DNA of 64,000 nucleotides from Paenibacillus dendritiformis (GCF_021654795.1 NZ_AP025344.1:5704501-5768500), one strand, 5' to 3'; shown: positions 41,489 through 50,982, counted from the stretch's first letter. The notes: generated from the sequence alone by a model not told the origin. Made by a program: numbers and translations.

Positions 41489-42940
41489 CTAGCTCTGCTG
41501 CGACAAACCTTTGATTTGACTGTTTAACCAGGACTGTTCGTTTTTCAATTTGCTCAGAGCCACTTCCATGGCCGTAAATTGTCTTTTTAATTGCTGTTCT
41601 TTCAATGTGAGACGATCTTCCATCTTGGTCATGGATTCCGTGATAAAAGAGATTTCAGAATCATAGCCATTCACGCGGGATTGTAAAATTCCGTTGGCCT
41701 TGCTTGTCCAAGTGCGAAGCTCTTCACTTAATATGGTAGCGATCCCCTGCTTCTTTTTCCCCGAGCTGTCGGTCTCATCTGCATTAAACATAGCTATTAC
41801 TTTTTCCGGATCACGTTCCAAGGCTTCTTTAAACTTCTTCTCATCGAAGACGATCTGCCCCGTCATATCGGCCCCTTTTTTATCCTTATCGATTTCGATA
41901 CCAAGGTCAGCCAATGTACCCAAGCCCGCAATATTGCTTGACATCCAACTGCCTAGCTCCATATCCAATTGGCGCAAGGTCGAATCACCCTGAAGCGTTG
42001 TTTTACGATAGGGGGTTTTATCATCCTTTGGTTTTTCTGCTGGCTTGGCCAACCCTTCCCGAATCAGCTTGCGAACTTCGTTAAATGCATCCACGAAGCC
42101 TTTAACCTTCTCAAGGACCTTGTCCGAGTCTTGTCCAACCGTGATCATAGCGGAAGAAGATTCTTTTTGGAGCTGCAAGGTCACGCCATCAATGACGCCC
42201 TTAACCTCGTTGGAGGAACTGGTAACGGACAACCCGTTTACTTTTAGTTCCGCATTCTGTGCAGCTTGAACTTCCTGGAAATTCCCGCCCGACAAGAGAC
42301 CCAGGTCGTTTAAAATGTTCCCGCTACCTGTAATCCCGATTCCGGATGAACCTCCGTTACCTTGATGGAACGCATTTTCCACTCCAGTTTTCACCGAAGT
42401 TAATACCAGTGTCTTCTTTCCTGGGGATGTCTCTACCAGAGAAGCAGATACGGTTTTACTATTTTTATTGATATCATTTTTGAGATTTTCGAGCATCTCT
42501 CCATATGTTTTGCCTTTCAACGTAACCGCAACTTCAGTCCCATCTGGCTGACGAAAAGAAACCGTTTGGTTTTCAAGAGAAGAGGAATCATCTGTTGAGG
42601 TAAACTCATTCGCTTTAATAACATGCGATTTTGCCAGCTTATCTACGGTTACCTGATAGTTCCCGGTTATAGCATTATCGGAGCCAACCGCCTTTACGGC
42701 TTGCTCATCCGAGCTTTTGGTCGATGTCAGCTTGAAGTTCGCATTCAACGTTAAATCCGCAGCTTTATCGCGGAGTGTGGACAACTTTGTATTTAAATTA
42801 CGAAAATAGGACTGAAACCCAGAAAAATCTTTTTTCTTTTGCTCGAGATTATTATAGGGAATTCTCTCCAGCATCATTAATTTTTCAATCATCATCCCGG
42901 TATCCAATCCGGAAGCAAGACCGCCAATACTAAACCCCAT
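41489..42940 (-). CDS. fliD: flagellar filament cap protein FliD
   Basis: 483 residues from ATG at 42940, giving the family N-terminus MGFSIGGLASGLDTGMMI; the frame extends upstream through flaG's end without conservation. N-terminal FliD_N (about 10-105) and C-terminal FliD_C with a final coiled coil (about 405-480). It caps the growing filament and guides flagellin folding. Confidence 0.94.
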   Translation of the reverse strand: MGFSIGGLASGLDTGMMIEKLMMLERIPYNNLEQKKKDFSGFQSYFRNLNTKLSTLRDKAADLTLNANFKLTSTKSSDEQAVKAVGSDNAITGNYQVTVDKLAKSHVIKANEFTSTDDSSSLENQTVSFRQPDGTEVAVTLKGKTYGEMLENLKNDINKNSKTVSASLVETSPGKKTLVLTSVKTGVENAFHQGNGGSSGIGITGSGNILNDLGLLSGGNFQEVQAAQNAELKVNGLSVTSSSNEVKGVIDGVTLQLQKESSSAMITVGQDSDKVLEKVKGFVDAFNEVRKLIREGLAKPAEKPKDDKTPYRKTTLQGDSTLRQLDMELGSWMSSNIAGLGTLADLGIEIDKDKKGADMTGQIVFDEKKFKEALERDPEKVIAMFNADETDSSGKKKQGIATILSEELRTWTSKANGILQSRVNGYDSEISFITESMTKMEDRLTLKEQQLKRQFTAMEVALSKLKNEQSWLNSQIKGLSQQS

Positions 42941-42959
42941 TGTTCCTACCGCCTTTCTT

Positions 42960-43343
42960 TTATATTTTTTTATCCAAAAACAAGCCAATGAGCTCTTTCA
43001 TTTTGACCGACAGTTCTATCAAAAATTCCGGAGGCAAACTGGCTATGACTTCCTTCGTCTTCTTGTCGATAACCTCGACATATAATTCCTTGGCGTCATC
43101 GTGATACCTGAAGTGAATCTCTTTGCCGGAGCTGGCAATCGATTCATTCAACTCCTCTACCTTTTTTTGCAGATCCTGCTTGTCTTCGATGCTCATATTT
43201 ATGTAATCCAAGGTGGTTCCAGTTTGAGAAGAAGGTGATTCCCCCGGCATTTCTTTGCCGAGCACATTTTTCAAGGATTGAATCGTCGACCGATGAACCT
43301 GTAAGTCTATCCCCGCGGTGTCTGTACGATGAATGCTGCTCAT
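42960..43343 (-). CDS. flaG: FlaG family protein
   Basis: 127 residues. The FlaG domain is in the C-terminal half (HFRYHDDAKELYVEVIDKKT; EVIASLPPEFLIELSVKMKE). FlaG influences filament length in other bacteria. It lies between csrA and fliD in the late flagellar operon. Confidence 0.88.
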   Translation of the reverse strand: MSSIHRTDTAGIDLQVHRSTIQSLKNVLGKEMPGESPSSQTGTTLDYINMSIEDKQDLQKKVEELNESIASSGKEIHFRYHDDAKELYVEVIDKKTKEVIASLPPEFLIELSVKMKELIGLFLDKKI

Positions 43344-43405
43344 CTATATCCACCTCACATTTCAACAAGGCTATATTTCCTTGCATTGAATCTGCCTATG
43401 ATTTC

Positions 43406-43654
43406 TCATTTTTTAAATTTCTTCAATATCTCAATCATATTGATATCTTGTTTTTCATTGGCTCCCCTAGTGGTCTCGACAGCAGAATTATTTTCCTGTA
43501 CGATGCTCTCGTACAATTCCTTCCGCATAATTTGCACATTTTTTGGAGCCACAAATCCAAGCTTGACATACTCTCCTTCCACGCCAAGCACGCGAACCTC
43601 AATCTCGTCGCCGATCATGACCGTCTCGCCAGTTTTTCGCTTCAGTACCAGCAT
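43406..43654 (-). CDS. csrA: translational regulator CsrA
   Basis: 82 residues; MLVLKRKTGETVMIGDEIEV is the canonical N-terminus. CsrA dimers bind GGA hairpins in flagellin mRNA and block translation. FliW is encoded immediately upstream (1-base gap), the usual antagonist pair. The C-terminal tail after residue 65 is longer than the E. coli protein, as is common in Bacillota. Putative targets are the two flagellin leaders. Confidence 0.97.
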   Translation of the reverse strand: MLVLKRKTGETVMIGDEIEVRVLGVEGEYVKLGFVAPKNVQIMRKELYESIVQENNSAVETTRGANEKQDINMIEILKKFKK

Positions 43655-43655
43655 C

Positions 43656-44105
43656 CTATTCTCCCCTTCCTTGAAGAAAATGCCGGACAGGGAGATTAGA
43701 GTCTGTGATGATATACTGACATGCCTTCTGCGTTTTCGGCGAAAAGAGGACGGGAGCTCGCAAATTCACGCTAATCGCATCGTTAATGATATTAACGACA
43801 AGCATCGTCACGACTTCTTCCGGCGTTTGTACTCCCAGAGCTTCCACGGTATCCCGGTCGATAGGAAAGCTGTAGTTCTGGACATATTCCGCCGGAATTA
43901 AGATAAAGCTCCGTTCCTCATTCACCGCATGGAGAATATAGAAGACGGAATCGTCGTATGGCATTAAAGCGTAGCGGGTAATCGATTGAAACCCAACCAT
44001 GCCTCTGACGAACTCGTAGATCTGATGAGGTTCAGGATGAAGAGCCCCGTAATTGGAACTTTGGATCGTTACATTTGATGCGACTGAATCATTGGTAGAC
44101 GTCAT
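43656..44105 (-). CDS. fliW: flagellar assembly factor FliW
   Basis: 149 residues with the FliW pattern (YEFVRGMVGFQSITRYALMP; VHAVNEERSFILI-like segment, NLRAPVLFSPKT). FliW binds CsrA or flagellin, coupling flagellin translation to its secretion. Its ATG overlaps the preceding stop by 4 bases. Confidence 0.95.
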   Translation of the reverse strand: MTSTNDSVASNVTIQSSNYGALHPEPHQIYEFVRGMVGFQSITRYALMPYDDSVFYILHAVNEERSFILIPAEYVQNYSFPIDRDTVEALGVQTPEEVVTMLVVNIINDAISVNLRAPVLFSPKTQKACQYIITDSNLPVRHFLQGRGE

Positions 44106-44503
44106 TCCCGAACAACACCTTTCGTTTGCACTTCAATTTCCGGCGGGTAAACCCGAACATCAATGGCTACGCTCTGGGAGGGCAGCGCATAGAGCCGCAC
44201 TTCTTTTTGGCCTTTTTGCATATAGCGTTCGAAGGCAATCTGGCCGAAGGTCGTCTTCGACTTGGCGATATTGCCCAAACGGTCGCCTTCTTGCGCTTTC
44301 TGTTGCGTAGCCTGGACAGCCACTTGTATCGCCTCGTTTTTGCGCTCGCTAGCTAGAACAGAAGGCCGCTGCAGCCCCAGCTCGTCCCATACCGGCTGCC
44401 AATCGGCCTCCATCTCGACGGGGCGCTGGCGAATCGTTAACTCAGCCGGTTCATAGCGGAAGGAATGCGATTGAACCTGCCTAATGGTATCCGATATATT
44501 CAT
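44102..44503 (-). CDS. yviE: DUF6470 family protein, YviE-like
   Basis: 133 residues. The N-terminal VQSHSFRYEPAELTIRQRP and its place between flgL and fliW match B. subtilis YviE, which is longer. Function unknown. Coupled to fliW by ATGA and 23 bases after flgL. Confidence 0.8.
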   Translation of the reverse strand: MNISDTIRQVQSHSFRYEPAELTIRQRPVEMEADWQPVWDELGLQRPSVLASERKNEAIQVAVQATQQKAQEGDRLGNIAKSKTTFGQIAFERYMQKGQKEVRLYALPSQSVAIDVRVYPPEIEVQTKGVVRE

Positions 44504-44526
44504 GGAAATTTAACCCTTCTCCGAGT

Positions 44527-45441
44527 TTATCGAATAAAGTCGATCAGTGATACCTGCATAATCCGGGCCCCCGTTGCCAAGGCCGCCTGCATCACGTTTT
44601 CCTGCGTCTTCAAGGCGATAATCGCTCCCGGCATATCGACATCGGCGACCTGGCCGCGCTCGGTCTTCAGGCTGACTTTATCATCCGCAAGACGGTTCTC
44701 CATCAGCTCGAAGCGGTTCATGCGCGCCCCAATTTCTGCCCACTGCGTATTAATTCGGTCCGAGGAGGCGTCAATCCGCTCCAATCCATTCAGGAGTGCA
44801 TCTATGTCGTTATTCTCTGCCGCTTTGATCATGTCATCCATCATTTGGAACACATTATCATTATCTTTATCGATCGGCTTCGTTGTATCGATGGCCTTGC
44901 CAAATATCAATTCGCCTGTAATGCTTACCGGAACGGTGACCGCAGGGCTTACATTTAGTCTGTAAATCCCTTCATCTGTCTTCTCCGTCGCGGCTCCCGC
45001 ACTCGTATAAGGCGGGATGTCCGTCTTCTGGCCGTTGAACAGATAGCGCCCATTATAGGAACTGTTGCCGATCATGACAAGCTGCTCCTTGAGCTGCTTC
45101 AACTCCGCAGCATTTGCTATACGAGCATCATCCGGCGTCGTCCCGGTTGATCCTTGCTGCACCAACGTACGAACCCGCTTCAGCACGTCGCTCGTCTGCT
45201 GCATCAAGGAATCCATGGTGCGCAGCATGCCCGATCCCATCTGCGCATTGGAGGTAAATTCATCATTGCGGTTCAGTTCGCTGTCATACCGCATCTGATA
45301 GCCGATGCCGACCGGATCGTCGCCTGGACGGTGAATCCGCTGACCGGAAGATAGTTTATTATTCAGATCAATCGCATTGCTGTTCATATATCGCATATTG
45401 CGGAGCAGCTGCGTATTCTGCATTGCACTCGTTACGCGCAT
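44527..45441 (-). CDS. flgL: flagellar hook-filament junction protein FlgL
   Basis: 304 residues with flagellin-like N-terminus (NNKLSSGQRIHRPGDDPVG near 27-45) and a C-terminal helix ending in the hydrophobic pattern of axial proteins. It joins the filament to the hook together with FlgK. GGAGGAACTAGG precedes the ATG. Confidence 0.94.
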   Translation of the reverse strand: MRVTSAMQNTQLLRNMRYMNSNAIDLNNKLSSGQRIHRPGDDPVGIGYQMRYDSELNRNDEFTSNAQMGSGMLRTMDSLMQQTSDVLKRVRTLVQQGSTGTTPDDARIANAAELKQLKEQLVMIGNSSYNGRYLFNGQKTDIPPYTSAGAATEKTDEGIYRLNVSPAVTVPVSITGELIFGKAIDTTKPIDKDNDNVFQMMDDMIKAAENNDIDALLNGLERIDASSDRINTQWAEIGARMNRFELMENRLADDKVSLKTERGQVADVDMPGAIIALKTQENVMQAALATGARIMQVSLIDFIR

Positions 45442-45481
45442 CCTAGTTCCTCCTTACATATCCTGCTTCCTTTATTTAACG

Positions 45482-47050
45482 TTACCGTCCAACGATACCC
45501 ATCTGATTGATGACCCGATCAAGCATCTCGTCGACCGTCGTCATGTTCCGCGCCGCCGCATTGTAGGCATGCTGGAAGCGAATCATGTCGGCCATCTCCT
45601 CGTCCAGTGACACTCCGCTCACCGATTGCCGGCGGAATTGCACGGAATCGACCATATCGCTCTGCACTTTGACATTTCGCTCCGCGTTTGTTGCCCGCGT
45701 TCCCAGGTCGCCCATAATCGCGCGGTAATAATCATCTACCGAGCCGGTGGACAACGATGTCATATCCGCCGGATAATTGAATGATTTGTCGCGGAGTGAA
45801 GCCAAGGCATGCGCGATAACGCTGTTCCCCTTAACCGTAATGTTCTGCCCGTTCACGGTGTCATAACGTCCGGAGGCCGCGATATTACTGACGTTATTCA
45901 CGATATCGACATTGACCTGGATATTGCTGATGGAGAATTCGCCGCCGTCCGTTGTCGTGAAGAATGGAATGCCCGACTTGGCAGGGTCTGACAGCGTATA
46001 ACCCAGGCTGTGCAAGCCGTTAAATCCGTTCACTTGGACCGTGGCGGGTCCCTTCAAGATGGAGCCTGCCGGAATCGTGCCGCCTGCCGGGATTGTCGTC
46101 CCGTTCTCCAGCTCTACGGCGCTCTTGGCAATAAGCGGCGAAGCAGCCACATAGCCAGCTGCCAGCTCGACATCTACCGATCCGGTTACCATCGTTCTAA
46201 CCATCGCATTCGCTTGGTCGCGCACCCGCTCGACTTCGGCAAGCGATTGCGCATATCCATGAAGCTGTCCTGCCGTGGCGGCTACATCCGCCGTAATCGG
46301 CGTCGCCTCTCCATTCTCGACGACCGTAACACCGCCCGACAGAATGGCGATATCTCCTCCCTCTCCATCGGTCACCTGCACATCGATGATGGTGGAGAGC
46401 TTGTCAATCAGCAGGTCGCGCTGATCCCGGAAATCATTGGCGTTATCCCCCATGCCTTCCACGCGCTTAATCGTATCCGTCAAGCTTGCAATATTTGCGA
46501 TAATATCGTTTGCTTCGTTCACTTTGATGTTGATGCTGGACTGGATATCGTTCTCCAGCTTGGTCAGCGACTCATCGATATGCTTCAGCATATTGGTGAA
46601 GTTAGAGGCCGCACCGGCCACTTCGACGCGGGCACTGAGCAGAGAGGGGTCGCGATTGAGGACTTCCCAGGAGTTCCAGAACTTATCCATGACGCTGCGC
46701 AAGCCATTATCCGACGGTTCATTGAAAAAGCCTTCAATCGAACGGATCGTATTATCGACAATGCTCCACGAGCCAAGCGTCTGGTTCTCTCTCCGGAATT
46801 GAAGGTCGAGGAAGCTGTCGCGGATACGGGTAATGCTGTCGTACTGCACGCCGGTACCCAACTGCCCCGGAGCTACGCTGTTGTACATTCCGGGCATCGC
46901 CAGCGGCCGGGTCGCAGAAGCGTTCACCCGCTGCCGCGTATAACCGTCCGTGGAAGCATTGGCGATGTTATGTCCCAAAGTCTGCATCATGGTCGATTGG
47001 ACAAACAAGGATCGCTTGCTCGTCTCCAATCCGTGAAAGGTTGATCTCAT
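45482..47050 (-). CDS. flgK: flagellar hook-associated protein FlgK
   Basis: 522 residues. The rod/hook N-terminus (HNIANASTDGYTRQRVN near 28-44) and the FlgK C-terminal domain (SGVSLDEEMADMIRFQHAY near 480) are both present. It is the first hook-filament junction protein, placed before flgL as usual. Confidence 0.95.
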   Translation of the reverse strand: MRSTFHGLETSKRSLFVQSTMMQTLGHNIANASTDGYTRQRVNASATRPLAMPGMYNSVAPGQLGTGVQYDSITRIRDSFLDLQFRRENQTLGSWSIVDNTIRSIEGFFNEPSDNGLRSVMDKFWNSWEVLNRDPSLLSARVEVAGAASNFTNMLKHIDESLTKLENDIQSSINIKVNEANDIIANIASLTDTIKRVEGMGDNANDFRDQRDLLIDKLSTIIDVQVTDGEGGDIAILSGGVTVVENGEATPITADVAATAGQLHGYAQSLAEVERVRDQANAMVRTMVTGSVDVELAAGYVAASPLIAKSAVELENGTTIPAGGTIPAGSILKGPATVQVNGFNGLHSLGYTLSDPAKSGIPFFTTTDGGEFSISNIQVNVDIVNNVSNIAASGRYDTVNGQNITVKGNSVIAHALASLRDKSFNYPADMTSLSTGSVDDYYRAIMGDLGTRATNAERNVKVQSDMVDSVQFRRQSVSGVSLDEEMADMIRFQHAYNAAARNMTTVDEMLDRVINQMGIVGR

Positions 47051-47077
47051 CTTCGTTCGTTCCCTTCCTTCATCCGT

Positions 47078-47578
47078 CTATGCACGCGTATCCATCATGC
47101 CGGGTCTGCTATATTGGGGAGCAGCTTGCTCCGGGCGGCGGTACAGCATGTCTTGTTCGGAATAATCTATATGCAAATTAAGCTGATATTCGATAAAATG
47201 AATGGACTGCTGAATGAGCGTCTGGTTATGGTCATTGGTGAATTTCAACTTTTCCAGCACCGTCCGGATACGTTCTTGCACGGCGAGCATCTCTTGCCGC
47301 TCATTGGCGTCGAAAATCAGCTTCGTAATCTCGGTCACCGTAAGCTTTAGCTGCGATTTGATCCCCTTCGATTGCAGGAACGACTGCACAGCCCCTTCCC
47401 GCTCCTGTTCCAGGGAAGCTAGCTGCTTCAAGCATTTCGATTCCTGCTGGGACAGCTTGACCAAGTTATCGATGTCATTCTGAATAATTACCTGCGTCTT
47501 GGCTTCCCCGATACGCACCAGCTCTGAATAAATATCCTCCATGCGGCTCAATATTTCCACAATTGGCGCTGCGCTCAC
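47078..47578 (-). CDS. flgN: FlgN export chaperone
   Basis: 166 residues. GTG at 47578 is taken as start because GGAGG lies 7 bases before it; the ATG at 47596 overlaps the flgM stop but has no ribosome binding site of its own. A helical, charged protein without membrane segments. Position between flgM and flgK and the FlgN pattern support the call; it chaperones FlgK and FlgL. Confidence 0.88.
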   Translation of the reverse strand: MSAAPIVEILSRMEDIYSELVRIGEAKTQVIIQNDIDNLVKLSQQESKCLKQLASLEQEREGAVQSFLQSKGIKSQLKLTVTEITKLIFDANERQEMLAVQERIRTVLEKLKFTNDHNQTLIQQSIHFIEYQLNLHIDYSEQDMLYRRPEQAAPQYSRPGMMDTRA

Positions 47579-47592
47579 ATTCGTTCCTCCGC

Positions 47593-47868
47593 TCATTCAG
47601 TTTCTTTGCGAAACAGGGGAAGCAGCTTCTCCGCAATCTTGTCGGCAGCGACATGATACGTCCCTGTCTGTACGGCCTGCTTCAGCTCGGCAATACGCTC
47701 CTGGCGGGCCGGATTGTTTACCCGGTTTTGCGCATCCAGCATTTCCTTCGCTTCGGTCGATATCGTCAGTTCATCCTTGCGGGATGATTTCGGAGAGACT
47801 CTCCCGGCCGACTGCTGCTTCTGATAATATTGGATCGCTCCGACGCGCTGCGTTTCATTGATCTTCAT
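47593..47868 (-). CDS. flgM: anti-sigma-D factor FlgM
   Basis: 91 residues from the ATG giving MKINETQRVGAIQYYQKQ; GAGGTG lies just upstream. The C-terminal half carries the sigma-binding region (ELTISTEAKEMLDAQN). FlgM holds the motility sigma factor until the hook is complete. It heads the late operon after yvyF. Confidence 0.92.
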   Translation of the reverse strand: MKINETQRVGAIQYYQKQQSAGRVSPKSSRKDELTISTEAKEMLDAQNRVNNPARQERIAELKQAVQTGTYHVAADKIAEKLLPLFRKETE

Positions 47869-47946
47869 CATTACACCTCGTTTCACACGGCAGACGGCCG
47901 TTCATTCCGGCTCGCATCCCGTCCTCATTCCAACTTGTTTCCTTCT

Positions 47947-47976
47947 ATTGTAAGGCATATCCGTATACATAGACAA
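47947..47976 (-). promoter_or_regulatory. possible sigma-A promoter before flgM
   Basis: Minus strand TTGTCT (47971-47976), 18-base spacer, TACAAT (47947-47952), just beyond the yvyF terminator and about 80 bases before flgM. Confidence 0.45.
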
Positions 47977-48006
47977 AACCGATAACCTTTACTAAGATTA
48001 TCGGTT
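47975..48006 (-). terminator. terminator between yvyF and flgM
   Basis: Stem AACCGATAA / TTATCGGTT around a 12-base loop, then TTTTGTCT on the minus strand. Confidence 0.7.
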
Positions 48007-48055
48007 CCGTGTCAAGGAAAATTTAGTTCTTGTCAAAAGAAGTTCATGCCGCGGG

Positions 48056-48466
48056 CTATTTGTCGCGGGACGGTTCAAAAGCCTGGTACGCCCTCGTTCC
48101 GGAGGCCGCTTCTCCCTTGTCCGGCTCCTTCGCAATGCCCGCTTCCTGTATTTGTCGAACCAGCCTGTTCCGGCATGATTCGCACATATGCCCTTCCCGA
48201 ATCGGGTTGCCGCACACTTCGCAATCATATGTCAAATTCGGAGCCTGGTATATTGAAATGCGTCCTTCCCGGATGAACTGCGTAATCTGGCGCGGGCTGA
48301 CCTTCGTCTCTTCGCTTAGCTCATGCAGCGTCGCATGCCGCTGATCGCGCAAATAGGCCACGCACCGTTCATACTCCTGTTCAATCTCCTTCAGACATGC
48401 AGGGCAGATGTCCCTGAATGCCTTGGCGAACAGCCTGCCGCAGCGCGGACAATTGCTCAATTCCAT
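48056..48466 (-). CDS. yvyF: flagellar operon protein YvyF (TIGR03826 type)
   Basis: 136 residues with two zinc-ribbon-like clusters: CPRCGRLF...CPACLKEI at the N-terminus and CEVCGNPIREGHMCESC at about 80-97. Between them is a helix-turn-helix-like stretch (ATLHELSEETKVSPRQITQF). A small DNA- or RNA-binding regulator is plausible. It precedes flgM as in B. subtilis. Confidence 0.85.
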   Translation of the reverse strand: MELSNCPRCGRLFAKAFRDICPACLKEIEQEYERCVAYLRDQRHATLHELSEETKVSPRQITQFIREGRISIYQAPNLTYDCEVCGNPIREGHMCESCRNRLVRQIQEAGIAKEPDKGEAASGTRAYQAFEPSRDK

Positions 48467-48534
48467 CTTCTCGCCCCCTTATATGCCGTTGTATTCATCA
48501 TAACTTATTCATCGACAGAAAACGAGAGGATTTT

Positions 48535-48715
48535 TACTAAAAAATGCGTGTTCAAACAGGGGCTTTTCAGCACCGAGAAGGTTGCAAGAACTTGAAGAAG
48601 GAGCAGCGGAATATAGGCGAAACGACATGAGCAGCGGACTTCAAGAGTGAATGCAAGATTCGATGCCGAGTTGCTTCCTCAATTGCTTCGTGATCAAAAG
48701 CACCACCTCTAACAT
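48535..48715. repeat. non-coding element between yvyF and comFC
   Basis: About 180 bases with no believable gene. A short plus frame (FKQGLFSTEKVAR) is open but lacks a ribosome binding site. The stretch starting GTGTTCAAACAGGGGCTTTT looks to me like an intergenic repeat family seen in Paenibacillus genomes, a memory that needs checking. Confidence 0.3.
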
Positions 48716-49627
48716 TTAAGCTCTCGCCCACGTATAGCTGGCTATCTTCACCGGGATAGAAAAGGCGTCATTCAGCCGCGAGAGCTGACGGGCACAAGCG
48801 CGTAACGTGCTGCCAGTCGTATACACGTCATCAATGATGAGAATGCGGATATGTCCCCGCCGCTTAATCACACCGACGAAAGCCGAAGATAACGAACGGG
48901 CGGCCATGACCGGCGCATGCTTGTTCAACGCAAAGGCTTCGGCCGCACTGCGCTCTCTGCCCTTCCGCTCCTGCTTGCTCTGCTTCTCCCCATCCTGCTT
49001 CCGGTCAAGCAACCCTACGACTGGACGGATCCAAACCTGACCCAGCAGCCGCGCCAACCGTTCCGCCTGGTTGAACCCGCGCGCCTGGAGACGCGCAGCC
49101 GTCGATGGCACATAAGTGACAAGATCGGGCAGCATCTCCTCCAGTGGAGTTCCCCACAGCCAGTTCCTCAATCTTTGCACGGTCGAATTATCTTTCCCAG
49201 CCGCGACAGGATACACGGAGCGAAACAGCATCGAATAGGATGCCGTCATCATGGCCGCCATTACCGGCTCGTATCGGATATTCCCCCGGAACTTATACTC
49301 CGCCAGCCATTGCTTCATCGTTTCATTATATTGGACCACGCTTCGATTGGCAGACAAACCGTGAAAAGCTAACGCATCGCGAACACAGTCAGGACAGCGA
49401 ATGCCCCGTCCGCATGACATGCATCCGATCCATTGAATCCAAGGGATATCCCGTAAGCATCCGCTGCATATTTCCTTCGTTAACGCTGCTTCTCTTCTCT
49501 CCTTATGAAAAGCGGCTCCTGACGTTCCTATCGCCTGGCTGCATACCTTGCACGGAATCGATTGCGGCCGCAGCACCTGCTGCAGCTTCCGCTCAAGCCA
49601 ATAACCCTGCGCTGCCGGTTCAGCCAC
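48716..49627 (-). CDS. comFC: ComF family phosphoribosyltransferase-like protein
   Basis: 303 residues from GTG at 49627, preceded by AAGGAG at good spacing; the longer ATG start at 49669 sits one base after its GAGGAGG and is less likely. The N-terminal zinc finger has Cys pairs CKVC, CSGC, CMSC and CPDC. The C-terminal PRTase fold carries the PRPP loop LIIDDVYTTGSTLR. ComFC is needed for DNA uptake in competence. It overlaps the comFA stop by 8 bases, so it depended on comFA transcription. Confidence 0.9.
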   Translation of the reverse strand: MAEPAAQGYWLERKLQQVLRPQSIPCKVCSQAIGTSGAAFHKERREAALTKEICSGCLRDIPWIQWIGCMSCGRGIRCPDCVRDALAFHGLSANRSVVQYNETMKQWLAEYKFRGNIRYEPVMAAMMTASYSMLFRSVYPVAAGKDNSTVQRLRNWLWGTPLEEMLPDLVTYVPSTAARLQARGFNQAERLARLLGQVWIRPVVGLLDRKQDGEKQSKQERKGRERSAAEAFALNKHAPVMAARSLSSAFVGVIKRRGHIRILIIDDVYTTGSTLRACARQLSRLNDAFSIPVKIASYTWARA

Positions 49628-50597
49628 TTCGCCATCTCCTTCCAGTATAAGCGGACAGCAAATAACCATGCCTCCTCGCCAGCCGGTTCATCTCGCGAAT
49701 CTGCCGCACCGCCCTGCGCTGCGCCCGATTCCATTGACGGGAACCGAAGACGACCGTGCCTGCCGGATCCTCCTTCGAACGTCCGGCCCGGCCCGCCATC
49801 TGGACGAGCGATGCTTCATCGAACAGCTTGTCATCCGCATCGAGAATGTACACATCACTCTTCGGAACCGTAACGCCCCGCTCCAAAATCGTCGTCGTAA
49901 CCAGCATCCGAATATCCCGCTCCCGGAAGCGGAGCACCCGCTCTCCACGCAGCTCATCCGCTGCGGAGGTCCCCTCCACCCGAATCTCCGGAAATTGCCG
50001 CTGCAGGAGCCGCACGACACCTTCCACCTGCCGGATGCGGGTGATGAAGATAAATACCTGCGCTCCCCGCTCAACCGATTCCGCCATACGGCGGATCAGG
50101 CCCCCTGGGAGCGACCCGCGCGCCAGACACGTCGCTACGCCCGGCATCGGGACCCGTACCGGTACCGGCAGCGGATGCCGATGATACCGCACCGGCACCC
50201 GGGCATGCCGCAGCGTCCCGCGCCGCACTTGACGCTGCATCGCTTCCGGCGGGGTGGCCGACAGAAACACAAAAACGCCCCCTCGGCGACAAACTCGCTC
50301 TGCCGCGCGATGGAGCATGGGATCATTGTGATAAGGAAACGCATCCAGTTCATCAATAATAACGAGATCGAATGCCCGGTCGAACCGCAGCAGTTGATGA
50401 GTCGTCGCCAGCGTAATTCTGCCCTCGCCCCAACGGTCGGGACTTCCGCCATACAGCGTCACGACCCGCTCGTTCGGGAAAGCCTCCTCGATCCGCGGCT
50501 TCAGCTCCAGCACCACATCCCGCCGCGGCGTCGCCACGAGCGCCAGCCCGCCATGCAGAAGCGCATCCTCGATTAGCGGAAAGATCATCTCCGTATT
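49620..50597 (-). pseudogene. comFA: comFA, truncated at Walker A by prophage
   Basis: The remaining 320 or so residues cover helicase motifs II (IIDELDAFPY), III (FLSATPP) and VI (QMAGRAGRS) of the ComFA DNA-uptake ATPase. The open frame begins at MIFPLIEDAL, preceded in frame by codons for Thr-Glu. In intact ComFA these follow GAGK of the Walker A loop. Everything upstream, including the P-loop lysine and the zinc-finger N-terminal domain, is missing and replaced by phage DNA. The fragment cannot hydrolyse ATP, so competence should be off unless the phage excises. Confidence 0.85.
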
Positions 50598-50640
50598 GTT
50601 TCGCTTCCTATTATATAGGATTTCTTAGGGTAATCAGGCT
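50589..50640. other. prophage attachment junction in comFA
   Basis: comFA coding sequence ends at about 50597 and unrelated AT-rich DNA starts. Just inside the phage side is a small inverted repeat CCTAT-ATA-ATAGG (50610-50622). The core repeat cannot be defined without the other end, which is outside the window. Confidence 0.5.
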
Positions 50641-50723
50641 TTAGAGAAATTAAGTTCGGATAATTTCGGATACTTTCAGGTACGAATATGGTCAAAATAT
50701 GGTCACGGAAGGAAGGGTTCTAT

Positions 50724-50978
50724 ATGACGCTTGATGAACTAAAGGGAGTAATGAATAACGAGGATGTCCGCCGTCTCGAAATAAAGCTGCAACAAGGCGA
50801 AATTCTAAAATCAATCATAACAAAGTCGGAGCATTTTTATTCTTTTGAATTTTTAGTCGAAACGAAATACGGCAGAATTATCATTGCAGGATACTACAGC
50901 CCCTATGGTCTCACCTATATGTGTGACGCGAGCATCGGACACATTGAAACGCTCCTCGATTGGGCGAAATCACAATAA
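50724..50978 (+). CDS. unrecognised small prophage protein
   Basis: 84 residues from ATG at 50724, which has GGAAGGAAGGG upstream; the frame opens 12 codons earlier without a site. Soluble, mixed charged, aromatic-rich C-terminus (YYSPYGLTYMCDASIG). First gene after the comFA junction. Two direct ATATGGTCA copies lie just before it (50684-50705). No family recognised. Confidence 0.6.
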   Translation: MTLDELKGVMNNEDVRRLEIKLQQGEILKSIITKSEHFYSFEFLVETKYGRIIIAGYYSPYGLTYMCDASIGHIETLLDWAKSQ

Positions 50979-50982
50979 AGAG

